A DNA stretch of 64,000 bases from Antennarius striatus (lineage: Eukaryota; Chordata; Actinopteri; Lophiiformes; Antennariidae), in NCBI RefSeq assembly GCF_040054535.1, contig NC_090784.1, positions 13,369,501 to 13,433,500 on the forward strand, read 5' to 3'. The notes under the pieces are model-generated. The model did not search any database. It was not told the origin of the DNA and saw only the letters and a program-made list of their open reading frames with translations. Positions 49,556 through 61,784 of this stretch are shown here, piece by piece. Every line of letters begins with the position of its first letter. The first letter of the stretch is position 1. A program made the translations under genes and the position numbers.

Positions 49556-51097
49556 GAATCACCTTATTTATTATGTAAATACCAAATAGCATCTTATATA
49601 CAATCATAGAAAAACAAGTCAAATGTTTGCAATATTGACATTGCATTTTCAGAAAATCAACTTGTTGCTTGTCTGTGATGTAAACCGGACTTATTTGAAG
49701 CAATTTTACTGCATGAGTTCCTGAAAACCACAACATGAAAACAAATTTAAAACACTGTGCGGTATAACACGGTACAAAATCCCTGTGTGGATGTCCCTGC
49801 AATTGTTTAAATGGCTCAATCGATCTAAGGACAGACAACCAAAGGAAGGGGGGAGCCCACCACTCACTACTTCCCACTGCTAAAATCAACAGATGTAAAG
49901 TAAGTACAACTGGTAAGAACACTCAAGTATAAATGGAACAGTGCATGGACAAGACTGAAAGACATGTAGAAGATATTACTGTTCACTATCAGTATAGAGA
50001 TGAAGAAGTAATTAATGTTCACATATATAATTTGTCTCCTATAGGATTATTAATCAACTTAATTGATTTCTAGGCCTTAGCCTATCATACTTCAGAGTCA
50101 TCCATTAGCATCTCTTTCAAAGCCATGCATTCAAGACCCAAGCCATGTTGACATTGATTCCTTAATGTGAACTTGATAAAGTGAAACATAATAAATAGAC
50201 ACTGTGACAATGCATAGGTTTGTGCAGAGGATGTTCATATAAATAATTAGCAGTAGTCAGTATTTAAACAGCATCACTGTACAGGTATTGTAGTGTGGTA
50301 CTGTAGGCAGCAGAGGCTAAAGCCATTCACATGACAGCTCCTATTTGGTCCCAAGTCTCCAATATATTAAAAAAAAACATTATAAAAAAAAGATTATCAA
50401 CCTTCATGACCTGTTGTAAAATTAGAGACAGAAACAAAATCATTTTGATGATAGCGTCCAATAAACTTCAACAGTTAGTGCAAGAAAAAAAAAATCCCAG
50501 TATGCAATTTCATTACATACATTAGGCATATGTTGGGCACATCCATCTGACATTGTTTTTAGTTAGAGTGCTTTGTGTTAGTTAAAATCAACACCACATT
50601 CTAGGAAGCCAGACAATCTTGATTGAAAAAGCTCTTCACCCCCAATCAGTTCAGTCGAGCCAAATACACGTATGTACCTTTAAACATGTAAAGTACATAA
50701 ACAGCCACAATACAGTGACATATTGTGTACCCCAAAAAGATTTCACCATTTATAATTGTGGTTGGGGTATGCATAACAGGATATAAACCCACTATACTGT
50801 TAGTGATACATTAAACAAGACCCAGACAGTCTATTTTGGCAAACAATCATATCTTATCTGTTTACCCTCACGGGCTCAGAATTACACAGTAATGTCTTCT
50901 TCAAACCTAGACACTCTATTGTTAGAGGTTTAAAACCACTGGAAACACCCACACTGACACCAGACATGCTCACACTAAACTGTACACGGGATGCACTTAG
51001 ACCTTCTGGTATCTACTATGGACATTTGGATACCACTCTGCCCCTGTGGTCAGGGTTGGTCATTGCTTGAGGTCGGATCATCACTAAGATCCGTGTT
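49556..51097 (-). other. plekha8: plekha8 3' UTR (probable)
   Basis: Minus-strand sequence after the plekha8 stop. The minus-strand signal AATAAA (plus-strand TTTATT at 49,567-49,572) suggests a UTR of about 1.5 kb. Several ORF-sized frames are present but none resembles a protein. Confidence 0.45.
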
Positions 51098-54000
51098 CTA
51101 CACCACTTCATCTGAGTCCAGGTTGTATTCTTCATAAAGGCCATCTATGATTGCCAGCTGCTGCTCCATGGCAGGCAGATACACTCCCAGGTCCCTTTGC
51201 AAGCCGCTGGTGAAGCCTTTCTTCAGTTCGTCACCCTCGCTTGACACCAAGGCGGCGGTGAAACCGTGATAGGACGGGGCGGCCCTCAGGGCCAACTGGG
51301 ACAGCACAAACATGGGAAAGTGAAAAGGTAACCCTCCGAGAAAAAAAAAGCATTCGTGAGGAGGAGGAAACACCTACCGCAAACACACCTCGCACAACCC
51401 ATCCGTGGTATTGACGAAGAGTCTTTCCATAGGCAGTATCTGAGGAAGGAAAAAGAAAAAGGAGCATGAGAAATTGTGAAAATTACCAAGAAAGTTTGAT
51501 GTACAGTGCGCCCTCATTATTTGCAGGAGAATAACAAATTCTGCAATAATTTCAACGTTTATGAACCCTCCCCATACTGCTATTAAACCACCTTTTATCT
51601 GTATTGCCTTTTCCCACACTCTTATCAACCGTTTAAAGCACCTTTGTGTCTCACAGAAGTCCAAGACTGACGGAACCAAGTGTATTTCCGCATGCCGTCA
51701 GCCAATAGAATGCACATACGGTATAACGTGACTGCCTACCAAAACCCGCGATGAGGTGAAGTCGCGAGTTTTGATGCGTGAATGCACACTGTATACTTGT
51801 ATTTGTACCTGTTCTTGGACCCCTACTTTTTCATCATTGAAGGCAGACTTACTTAGCGCTCCCTGGATGTCTTGCTGTCCGGCACTGACTGCTGACAAGA
51901 ACTCCTTGAGGAACTTCAGACCTCGTGTGAGCCAAAGCAGAGCCTCGGTGGCCGAATTACGAACCTGGGCCACATCTGTGTGGACTTCATGAAGCACGAT
52001 TGACTGCAGAGTGGGGAAGCTGTCAGGATCTGACATCAGCTTCTGGTGAATTTTCTGAAAGGTTTACAAAGTGACATGAGCTGGAAGCAGACCCTGGTAG
52101 GTAGTCTGAATTTGAGCCAAAGGCAGAACTACAGATGACTTATTATCAAACCTCATTAAGTCACTTGATTTCAAATGCGGTGACAGAAGTGTTGAACTAT
52201 TATTGTGGTTTTCAAGTTAAAGTGGACCATGTAATTACATCTATATAATTATGTAATCTTTTTATCAAGCAGTGAAATGGACGTGCTGACATACCTTAAT
52301 ATTTCCAACAAAATCCATTTTAACTGGCGCAAACACTGTCGACCCCAGTTTGTCTGGGAAGAGAAAATCCACGATCATTTCTTGGTTGGAAAAAAAAGAA
52401 CTTTATCTTTTCAGTACACATTTTTTTAAGACTGTAACGTCCTTGTGACACATCTGCAGACCTAAAAAAAAATAATCCAGCAGGATGTAAACACTTGTAT
52501 CTGGACCGATGTCAAGAAATCATTACATTATTCATTTGTTGAGAAGAGCTACAAATGAGCGGGATTTAATTTATGAATGAAGACTAGATATCCATTATAA
52601 AAGCTGGTTATTATGAAAAATAAGTGAATATTATGTATGTGTACATTAAGCACTGCTGTTGAATTTTATGTAACTAATATCTTTCACCACCATATAAATC
52701 TTGACTACCAACCATCTCATCCACCCTCTCCTAAATACCCGGCTGAAACCGCTATAGCTCTCACACCTGTTCGAGTTACTAATAAATCCAGCAAGAAAAA
52801 ACAAAACCCATCTAGAACATGCAGGATCAGAAGAAAACGACATGAAAAAAGTTTGATAGAAAGATTTCACCCCCTCCTCAACTGAAGAAGACATGAATGA
52901 CAGCATGCACAAATGAAAAGAAAAACATGAGGATGATTTCCTGTGAAGGGTATAAAGGCTGAAATGAACATATGTGGTGTATCAAGATAAAGGAAAAAAC
53001 AATAAGTTTAAAATGTGAAGAGACTGAAAGTAATCGGCCTACCTAATACAGGTACTATTGCATAGCATGAGTCCAAAAACTCTTGAGTAGGGATACCATT
53101 GTCGTCATCCAGTCTTATATCACTAAATCTAAAAACGTAGAACAGATTCAAAAAAGAGAATGTATTAAAAGTAAGTACGCCATTTCAGTTTTTATTTGAT
53201 CATATCAAACAGAGAAGAAAAGAACATAAAGGTCAAAACCAGTCCAGAGAAAATATTCACAGTGTCATGCAATTTGGTAAAGAACAATACCTGAGACTAT
53301 TCTGCTATATAGTCACAACTTGACAGAGCTGTTTATTTTCTAAAACTGTCCCACATTCAATATGTTAATACTTTATTTCCCTCTTAAGAGCTGCATAATC
53401 GTAAAGTGATACTATAATTATGTTTACATAATTACTAAACATAACAGAAATGATAAAATTCTAGTCCACTGCTCAGAAACACTCTTCAGTCATTAAAATA
53501 GAAAGTTAACTATGTTGGAAATACAGAGTGAAACAAAAAATATTTACAAACCCAAATATCAGATGAGGGCCTCTCTGTGTCATGTCATCAAGAGAGAACA
53601 CACTAATATAAAACACTTATCATGACATCTTCAAATGGATTCAATTAAAAACCTTCAAAACATGATATTGTAGAGATTTTCTATGCAACACGACTGTAAC
53701 AATTGATATATAAACTACGTAAAGAAGTGCCTCAAAGACAAAAATACTACATATATGTTAGATATGTTAATCTAAACACTGTCATAGGTAAATATCAGTA
53801 CAGTAATGTGTTCTAAAGGATGTGACCTTCCTGAGTAGCATTTTCATACCTGTGGCTCATTGTGCTGAAGAAAGTTTCCACCTGCTCATCATCTTCTGAC
53901 CCCATTGAATCTCTGCATGTCTTATCAGCATGTTGAGTTTCCTCTTGGTTGTTAACAACTTCCTGTTGGTGTCGAGGGTTTAAAACGGTGATGACTTCCT

Positions 54001-56711
54001 TATTGTTGTTCACATACTCCTGATTTTGGTCTAATCCATGCTGATCCTCGTGTTCTGCCTTCTTTTGATCAGCGTGATCATCCTCCTCTGCCGGTTGGTC
54101 GTATTCTTTAATCTCAGAGATATTCTGGGTAGTGTGTAAAGTCACTTCAACTGGCTGCTTGTGGACTGTTTTTTTTTCATTGGCAGCATTGATTTCTGTA
54201 TGACACAATAGAAAAACAGAAGACAAGCATCCAGGACATGGTTTCAGTCGAGGAATCTATTACAGAGAATCTAAAGATCACTTTTCCTCACACTATATTT
54301 ACAAAATTTTCAAATAAAATTTTGCATTTTGTTCAACTATGATTCCTTTTCTTTCACTGCTGGTGCAGATACATGAAGACTTCAGTTCATCCTTACTTTT
54401 ACTGTTTCAGTACAATTATATTACAAAACTCAAGAGCATCATTACATTTTAGAAAACATTCTAAGTATTGTTTTACTGAGCACTGTGGGTGTAGACATTC
54501 AAACCAACAACATATAAGTTCAGACTGTGAACCGGAAGTGGAAACGTGACGGTTCACCTCCGGACCACTGCCAAGGTGCTTCATAAAAGGCAACAATCAG
54601 TGCACATCAGTTCAGATGAAGTGCACACAACCAGCAGACTCCTTCAGCCTGGTGTGATTCTCTTTAAAATGGTATGCCGGTTTGGTTGGAGAGTTGGAAT
54701 ACCTGAATTTCCTGATGGGGAATAATGGTGCTCTGGTCTATCTGGTCCATCCGGTCCCTTGGTTCCAGAGTCAACTATCTGGTTCTCTTGTGTGTTTCCT
54801 TCTCCTGAAGTTTCAGCCACATTACTCCATCTGGAATAAATTTTAAAACATGATGTGAATTCTAAAAGCCTAACCATTCTGTTGGGCAAATATGGTATAA
54901 CCGGTGACTGAACCTATTGTCATAAAAAAAGCAACATTCATTACAAAATGTTATTGTGACAACAGAGTACATATAAAATAGGATTTAAGTTGTGTATTTT
55001 TATACACATGACTTTCAAAATCAATATGACAGTTATCAAAAGGAACTTACTTTTCTACAAGATTTTGACTTAAATTGTCAACTGGTTTTATCTGTTGGAG
55101 AAATAAAATGAGATTATAGAGTGTATTTATTTGTGAGAAAATCCAGAACAGTGTATTCTAGTTCAATTTTGTCATCTGATTAGACACAGGAGTACTTCCA
55201 CACCTTTTGAGGTTTGATTGCTGCTACTGGAGGCGATCCCGGAGGACTCTGTGTTACCATATCTGGACTGAAAGTATGATTTGCTATCTGCATGCATTCC
55301 TCAAGTGTCTTAAGGAAAGTAGTGCATGTAGACTTCACAATGTTTCCTGTGTCGACGCTTGTCTGTAAAGACATGCAAACATACAAATTAGCTGACACTA
55401 CCACATAACACCCCACCCTACATGTAACAACTGCTGAGTATGTTTAGTAAAATTGTGCCTAATTGTATAAAACTACATTTTAAAAAAAAAACCCCACACT
55501 GGTATTAAATTCTTCTACCAATAGGCTGTATGTAGATGCACACCACCCACAGCTTCTCTTATTTCACCGTCTCATCTGAACCTTACCTCTGCTGTGTCTG
55601 CCAGCTCATCATTCTCTTTGATCTTGTTAACTTGTTGGAGAAGAAGGTCACAGTACAATCTGAGTTCTGACATCTTAGTTTTCAGCGCCTCCGTGTTCTC
55701 CTGGAGCTCTGAAATAAATAAAAACACCAAAATGAATCAACATTTTCAAAAGACTTATAGTCGTACAATAACTTACTACTTGTGCGAGAACAATGTCGTA
55801 TATATTTAAAAGTTATGAAATCCAAATACCCTTTTCCCTCTTTGTTCTGTTGTCTGTCAGACAAGCTTTGGCTGTTCCCAGAGCCACCAGCCATTTCTGC
55901 CTCTCAGCTGCATTGATGGCTCTCAGGTAAAAGTACTGCTCTCCAGGTATGGTCAGGTCAACGCGGGTCGAGTCAGAGGAATGAACTATTCATAAAACGG
56001 AAAACAAGAAAACACTTTGTCAGAAGAACGATCGAGCATCAGACGAGACACACAGACGGAAACACAGTGAGCAGAAGAAAGGGGGTCAGACTAACCTTGG
56101 ATCTCACAAACAGATATCTTAATACTGCCCTTGCAACCTTTCCAGGCATCTTCTTGAGAATCATAATAAGACAGCGTTCCTCCGTTGAGCACGAACCAAC
56201 GAGGTTGCCAACCTGAAAATGATGCTTTTATTAAGAACCTTTCGTTTACAGCAATGAAGCGACCTAATTACTTTAAATACTGCTCCGTGTTTAGCTTGGT
56301 AAACCGCGGTGGAATTAAGCCCCAAGCTTCGATATTTAGTTGTTAAATCTGATTAGCGCTATTACAACAAAATGAGGGGGGCTGGGTGTATTAATGAGCA
56401 CTACGGCTAAACGCTTTATAAAAACAATTACCTCCCGTTTCGTTTCATATATAATTAAACCAAAGTCAAATGATTCTTGATAGTTTAGAGGGGATCGATC
56501 GTCAGCACCGATAACTGAATCGGACGCTGGCTTAGCTGCGGCTAGCTTGCCTGTTGCCTGTTAACGCTATCTCCAACTCGATACAAGTGACGCTGTCATG
56601 CTAGCTAGCTGTCTCAACAAGAGCACTAACATTGTACGGGAAAATACACAACAACCAAGGGATCTACTCACCGCTTATGTAATTGGTCCATTTATATAGA
56701 ATTCCTTCCAT
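51098..56711 (-). CDS. plekha8: PLEKHA8 (FAPP2), PH and glycolipid-transfer protein (13 exons)
   Basis: Exons in transcript order: 56711-56672, 56212-56096, 55985-55830, 55708-55587, 55362-55204, 55091-55051, 54830-54703, 54195-53850, 53128-53043, 52353-52295, 52054-51853, 51439-51378, 51295-51098. The product is 571 aa (human 519). It moves glucosylceramide at the Golgi/TGN and binds PI4P and ARF1. An N-terminal PH domain (about 1-93) begins [21 protein letters not shown] coiled region ([18 protein letters not shown]) and a conserved segment, [14 protein letters not shown], follow. A long acidic, polar linker in exon 8 explains most of the extra length. The C-terminal GLTP fold keeps the sugar-binding residues: Asp, Asn and Lys in [10 protein letters not shown], Trp in ALLWLTRG and His in [10 protein letters not shown]. 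The C-terminus is LDSDEVV. It shares a roughly 500-bp divergent promoter with fkbp14. Confidence 0.95.
51504..51791 (+). mobile_element. pogo/Tigger-like MITE, copy 3 (plekha8 intron 11)
   Basis: Starts CAGTGCGCCCTCATTATTTG after TA and ends GTGAATGCACACTG before TA. The interior TTTTCCCACACTCTTAT and CGTTTAAAGC blocks are shared with copy 1 in the same orientation. At 288 bp it is internally shortened relative to the other two. It lies 62 bp from the exon 11 donor. Confidence 0.75.
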
Positions 56712-57218
56712 TTTTTAATTACGTGTTTTTTCCGTTCATTACTTGTTAATCATAACAATATATGAAACACAGCTGACTGCAGTGACTCCATCGGGCCCAG
56801 AATGTGATTTGTGGAGTAACGTCCTCTTCTTTCCATGTCAGCTACGTAAATAAAGTGCGTAAACTTTTCGTGAATTCTGCTGTTGCTGGCCGTGCGAGAG
56901 GCCGACGACGTCCAGTCGTTTACGTCGGAGGGGAACGCAGGGCCGTAAAGCGTGACTCTGGTGATCGACACAAAGAGTCACCAATCAAACAAGAAAAAAA
57001 ATTAAAAGGGCGGGTATTCAGAATAAATGTATCCAATGGATGGATGGACAGCAAAAGGAGGCGGGCAGCTAGCGAAACTGTGGACGTTTCATTGCAGAAG
57101 TTGGCTGCCACGTAGATGACATTTTTGTCATATTTCTATTTAAATGTTGTATTTGATGGACATGTTGAAATCATTTTTTCCCATTGTTTTTGATTAGGAG
57201 AGCTTTTTTGGGATCACA
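56712..57218. promoter_or_regulatory. Divergent plekha8/fkbp14 promoter region
   Basis: The two start codons are 507 bp apart on opposite strands. The segment 56,880-56,960 is much richer in CpG (GCCGACGACGTCC, TTTACGTCGG) than its surroundings and carries CRE-like ACGTC. An AG at 57,196-57,197 could end a 5'-UTR intron of fkbp14, so the true start of that transcript may lie further left. Promoter role is inferred from gene geometry and base composition. Confidence 0.55.
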
Positions 57219-59506
57219 ATGATTATTTTTTATATTTTTTTCTTATTTTCCTCGCTGTTGGTGTGTGTCACTGGAGGTAAACTGCCTGAACCAGAAGTGA
57301 AAATTGAGGTTTTACACAAACCCTTCATGTGTCAACGCAAATCAAAATATGGAGACATGCTGCTTGTTCATTACGAAGGATTCTTGGAGAGTAATGGCAC
57401 CCTGTTTCATTCCAGGTAATTTGTTACCGGAAACTTTGCTAAAAAATGCTGTCAGAAATGCTGTTCGGGTCTCCAGTAGTTTTGCTGAGAGGACGTTTTT
57501 GTACATCTAATTCAAAACTGTTGGATTTCTCATCAAAACTTTAAATAAAAAATATCCTCAGTAATTACAAAATACACGTTTTAAATGATACTTTATTTAA
57601 AATGTTTATCCAGTATCCAGGTTGCTAATATTTAAAAAAAAAAAAATCCAAATTGCATAAATAGCTGCGTTCAGCTGGACATCTGACACCTGGGACTGAT
57701 TCATACTAACCCTGTTCATCCAACTCGTTATCAGAAGAATGAAGTTAACCAGGAGGTTTCATCAGTTGCACATGATGCCATAATAAACAAGGTGATTGTA
57801 ATCCACGATGAGATATGTTATCTCCAACTAGAGAGGGCTTGGAGCAGTGATAGATATCTTAAGACGTGTAAAAGTCCAAAATCCCTCCATGTGTGGAGTA
57901 AAGACATGTCCAAGAACCTGAAGGCCTCTCTCACCTCAGTAAAGGTCAGTGTTCACGGCCCCACCATTCTAGAAGCACTGGACAAAAATAGCATCTTTGG
58001 AAGAGAGCTGAGATGAAAGCCACAGCTAGCCCAGAAAAAATGAAGGTTAATTTAAATTTTGCCACAACACAAGTTCGGTAAGCTTTTAAGAGAATACTCT
58101 TCTGTTTGGATGTACAAAAAGAACATTCAAGCATGAAGGTGGTGGAGCAGAGTTGTGGGGATACTTTTCTCCCTCAGGGCCAGGTTTAATTGGAAATGAA
58201 GGAATATGAATTATTCTTTCCCCTGTTTTGTGGGTGGAAATCCTTTCATCAATCTGTGAGTTAAAGCTGAAGTGCAAGTGGACCATGCCTCAAAAGCAGA
58301 TATCAAGCATATAAGTAATTATACTTCTGAAAGGCTAAAAGGGAATAAAAGTGAAGGTTTGGAGTGGCCTAGTTAAAGTTTGAACCTTAATTCCTTTGAG
58401 ATGCTGTGATGGGGCATCATGAAACAAATGTTCATACTCACAAACCATCCACTGAGGCTGCACTAAAGCGGTTCCGCAAAGAAAAGTGATGTCAGAGATG
58501 GATCTTCAGTTCCTACTTGTGCTTAGTTGCAGAAATTGATGGTAAATGTGGCACAAGCCATGTTCAGAGAGACAAATATTTTCTCACAGTTTCACAGATT
58601 TATTGGTTAATATATGTGATAGTTACTGGGTAATATCTCTTATGAAAAAGATTGAGGAGATATGTTTTATATTTAATCACACAGTTTTGTGTGATTGAGA
58701 AACACATCAAATACAAGTCTAGGGTGGTCCAGTCCCTTTTCACAGGACTACAAAACTATCCCACTAATTGCTGGTTCCTGTTCCAAGTAGTTAATATGAA
58801 AACCATTCACATCTTGTGGTATCTGTCATCTGGACTTTCATTTCTCATAATCTGTAATGGATCTTTGTAATTTTTTTCAGCCATAGAGATGGGAATCAGC
58901 AGCCAGTTTGGTTTACTCTCGGGAGCCAAGAGGTGATCAAGGGCTGGGATAAGGGTCTGCAGAACATGTGCACAGGAGAGCGAAGGAAACTAACTATTCC
59001 TCCAACTTTGGGATATGGAAAGGAAGGAAAAGGTAACGTAGCCACGTCGAAGAGGTCTGTTTATTAAAACCTCCCTGTCTTTCAGTTTCACACAATATCT
59101 GTGCTTTTTATTTGTTCACAGGGAAAATTCCTCCAAGCAGTACCCTCGTTTTTGACATTGAGCTCATGGACATCCAAAATGGTCCCAGATCACATGACTC
59201 TTTCCAGGACATGGATCTTAATAATGATTGGAAGCTCTCCAAACAGGAGGTGAGGAATTATTTCAACTGCCTTTCTTTATGCAGTTCTACTAATAGTAGA
59301 CATACTGTACATGTGTTACTGTCATTGTTGTTCTACTTGCATTACAGGTGAAAGAGTACCTGAAGAAAGAATTTGAGAAACATGGATACTCACAGAATGA
59401 TACACATCATGAGTTGATGGTAGACGACATCTTCAACAACGAGGATGAAGACAAAGATGGCTTCATATCTTCAAGGGAATTTGTCTACCGACATGATGAA
59501 CTTTGA
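57219..59506 (+). CDS. fkbp14: FKBP14, ER peptidyl-prolyl isomerase with EF-hands (4 exons)
   Basis: Exons: 57219-57415, 58881-59032, 59122-59249, 59348-59506. The product is 211 aa, the same as human. It is an ER-lumen FK506-binding prolyl isomerase that assists collagen folding. It has a hydrophobic signal peptide (about 1-19, [15 protein letters not shown]), then an FKBP domain (about 30-135: [51 protein letters not shown]). Two EF-hand loops follow, [12 protein letters not shown] and [12 protein letters not shown], each with acidic residues at positions 1, 3, 5 and 12 except Asn at 3 in the first. The C-terminal HDEL is an ER-retention signal. Start choice: this ATG gives the signal peptide directly. 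Intron 1 holds a Tc1-like remnant. Polyadenylation signals are at 59,936 and 59,954. Confidence 0.96.
57740..58560 (+). pseudogene. Degenerate Tc1-like transposase in fkbp14 intron 1
   Basis: Pieces in different frames match the Tc1/mariner transposase pattern of fish. They include [20 protein letters not shown], then [16 protein letters not shown], then an [15 protein letters not shown]-like block near 58,130-58,185, then [12 protein letters not shown] near 58,262, and finally an NLNxxEMLW-like block near 58,385. Stops and frameshifts break it throughout and inverted terminal repeats were not found. It is an old, inactive copy. Borders are approximate. Confidence 0.75.
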
Positions 59507-59965
59507 AACAATAAACAACAGTTGTCTGTGTAGGTTCTCAGTTATCCAAAGGTGTTTAAATCAAACCAGTGGATTATAAGACAGTTTCTTGAAGATGTTT
59601 CGCCTCTCATCCAAGAGGCTTCTTCAGTTTCAAGTTGGAAGAACTGAAGAAGCTTGTTGGATGAGATGAAACATTTGATTGATTTAACAGCTTTGGATAA
59701 CAAACAATAGTCTTGTTTCAGACGCTTCCCACAAGATAGATGCATGGATTGGATAATTATGGATGCATTAATAGGTTTTTTCTACTATTTTTGATGAGTT
59801 TCACCGATATGTTCTTGGTTTTAGTATAATTTGAACGGACCAGTTCAGTTTGTCTCATTTCATGGAAAAAGAGGTCCAATGTATTTATATTTCAATTCTC
59901 CATGCACTGATAAAATATTTAGGTTACAGTATTGAAATAAAAGTTATGTATGAAATAAAAAATTT
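59507..59965 (+). other. fkbp14: fkbp14 3' UTR
   Basis: AT-rich UTR after TGA at 59,504-59,506. AATAAA occurs at 59,936-59,941 and 59,954-59,959. It includes an imperfect inverted repeat (59,589-59,678), listed separately. Confidence 0.65.
59589..59678. repeat. Imperfect inverted repeat in the fkbp14 3' UTR
   Basis: The left arm contains TCTCATCCAAGAGGCTTCTT and ends TCAGTT at 59,629. The right arm (59,642-59,678) begins AACTGAAGAAGCTTGTTGGA. The arms pair over about 37 nt with a few mismatches around a 12-nt spacer. The arm sequence resembles a motif scattered widely in fish genomes. It should form a hairpin in the mRNA. Confidence 0.75.
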
Positions 59966-60081
59966 TTAAAGAGCCATACTGTGTAACTGTGCTAACATTT
60001 ATGTTTTCAATGTATCTCTAACTCAGTGAATGCATCGGTCATGCTTGTACTGTATTTTGTTACAGTACGTGTTTTCTTTAC

Positions 60082-60096
60082 CCAGCAGAGGGCGCT
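60082..60096 (+). promoter_or_regulatory. Candidate CTCF site between fkbp14 and chn2
   Basis: CCAGCAGAGGGCGCT is an almost perfect match to the vertebrate CTCF core. It lies downstream of fkbp14. Motif match only. Confidence 0.6.
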
Positions 60097-60831
60097 CTTG
60101 TTTAAGACTTGTGTATCACGATCAATAACAGACTCAAACAATGCAGTGCTGGTGGTAACCCAATTTCATTTTCTAGCAGAGAAAATCATCACAATGACAT
60201 TTGTTCAGAGGTGAGTCTCAAACAAGTATAAAATAAGCGTGCACAGAATTCTGTGTTGTATATAAAGTACATATGACGTGATGGATCAGGGTAGTTTCAG
60301 GATTTGTACCACATTGCACAAACCCTTATGTGCCCTAATAAACATTGTGATTTTTTTTCAATCAAGACCCATGCATTATTATGTGACAGAATGAAGAAAA
60401 TGTTTTTTAAAAAATCCTTGATTTGTCTCTTCATAAAGATCCAGAAAGATTTAAAAGGGTTTACTTCGAATTACGGCCCATCCTCTCTTTGAATTTTATG
60501 GATAACATTTGTTTTACGTAATCCCACTGACAAACCTAAAACATTAACAACTAAAAACCTAAAACTTTATCTCCTTGGCACAGGTGAGAGCACTGACCTT
60601 TTTTTTACATTTACAATTACAGTGAGCTTTAAGAAATAGTATTCCCTTCAACCAATCAAATTTGAAATGTATTCACAATTCGCAAACAGCAATTTGCCAC
60701 TGAGGGCTTCACAGTCAGTAAATACCCACCCTTAGCCCTTAAAAATCATATTGGGTAAGAAAAGGATGGGTAAACATGCGATAGATTAAACCAGTACAAG
60801 GCACAACAATCATGATAGGCATCAACAATGA

Positions 60832-61640
60832 TCAAACTCTACTTGAAAGTTGAAACATGTCAACTGAGTCCAGGAGCATGCTATTAAAGAAGAATACACA
60901 GGTGCAGTCCAGGAAGCACATGGTAATCCAGTTCAGGATTCCAGGCCACTCATTCCTATATCTGTGTGAGCCATGGTCACGTCTCCACTGGAGAAGATAG
61001 CTGGTAGAAAAGCAATGACTATGACAACAGGAAGCTGAGAGATGATAAGGCAAATGGGCCCCGGGGTGAAGATACTCACATGAAAACTGGGTTGTGAGTA
61101 TGAGAGTAAGAAAAGTAGAGGGAGAACAGTTTGGAGGAGTACAGGAGCTCAACGTGTTACAAGAAGTGTCCCAGCAGTCAGTCTAGAGCAGCATCACTAC
61201 AGACCGGCCTGTTGCTTTATCCTGGAGTCGAAGGCCAGATCCTGAACAATGACCAATGTCAGGATTCTTAGTATTACCAGAGGTTAAAGTGGTGTCATAA
61301 AGAGTTCCAATACCATTCAATATTGTATTTCTGAGGTGGATAGGGCCAAGGTTAATAATTTCAGTTTTGTCTGAATTGAATGTCTTTAGGACAGACAGGA
61401 AGTAAATTCAATTTGTTGGTATTGTTGGACTTGAAGGATAAATGCAAGTCCATCATCGAAAAATATTTCTACCACATTTTCTGATAATGTGACAAAGAGA
61501 ACGCAGATTAAAAGAACTATCCCTGATACTGATTCTTGTGGAACTCTGTAACCAACATTGTTGTATACAGAAGAGTTGATTCACACAGGTACAAACTGAG
61601 ATCTGTCACATGAAGACTTAAACCAGCTTAACACCATTCA
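60832..61640 (-). pseudogene. L2/Rex1-like LINE reverse transcriptase remnant
   Basis: Read on the minus strand from about 61,640 downward, broken pieces follow the order of a CR1/L2/Rex1-type reverse transcriptase. They are DRSQFVPV, then GYRVPQESVSG (standing for GVPQGSVLG), then a decayed YADD region with LHLSFKSNNTNKLNL, then FNSDKTEIINLGPIHLRNT. The last block is a hallmark of this group. Several frameshifts are needed. The part from 61,150 to 60,832 has a 106-codon frame that is probably the 3' part of the element, not a gene. Confidence 0.7.
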
Positions 61641-61784
61641 TTTAATGTCAGTCTGTCTAATCTTTCTAATAGAAATACTATCTAATATTTATTATGATCA
61701 GCACAAATGTACTCTTGCAGAACATCTCAATATTTATTGGGTGGATATTATGGTAACTAATCATGGGAAATTCTTCCGTAAAGA

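Noticed and set aside
49518-49922. 134-codon minus-strand frame
   Set aside because: AT-rich, in the probable plekha8 3' UTR, with no family resemblance.
56804-57115. 103-codon Arg/Lys-rich plus-strand frame
   Set aside because: It falls in the CpG-rich divergent promoter, where stop codons are scarce. The start ATG is arbitrary and nothing resembles a known protein.
60832-61152. 106-codon minus-strand frame as a novel gene
   Set aside because: It continues in order from LINE reverse transcriptase blocks on the same strand, so it is more likely the 3' part of that element.
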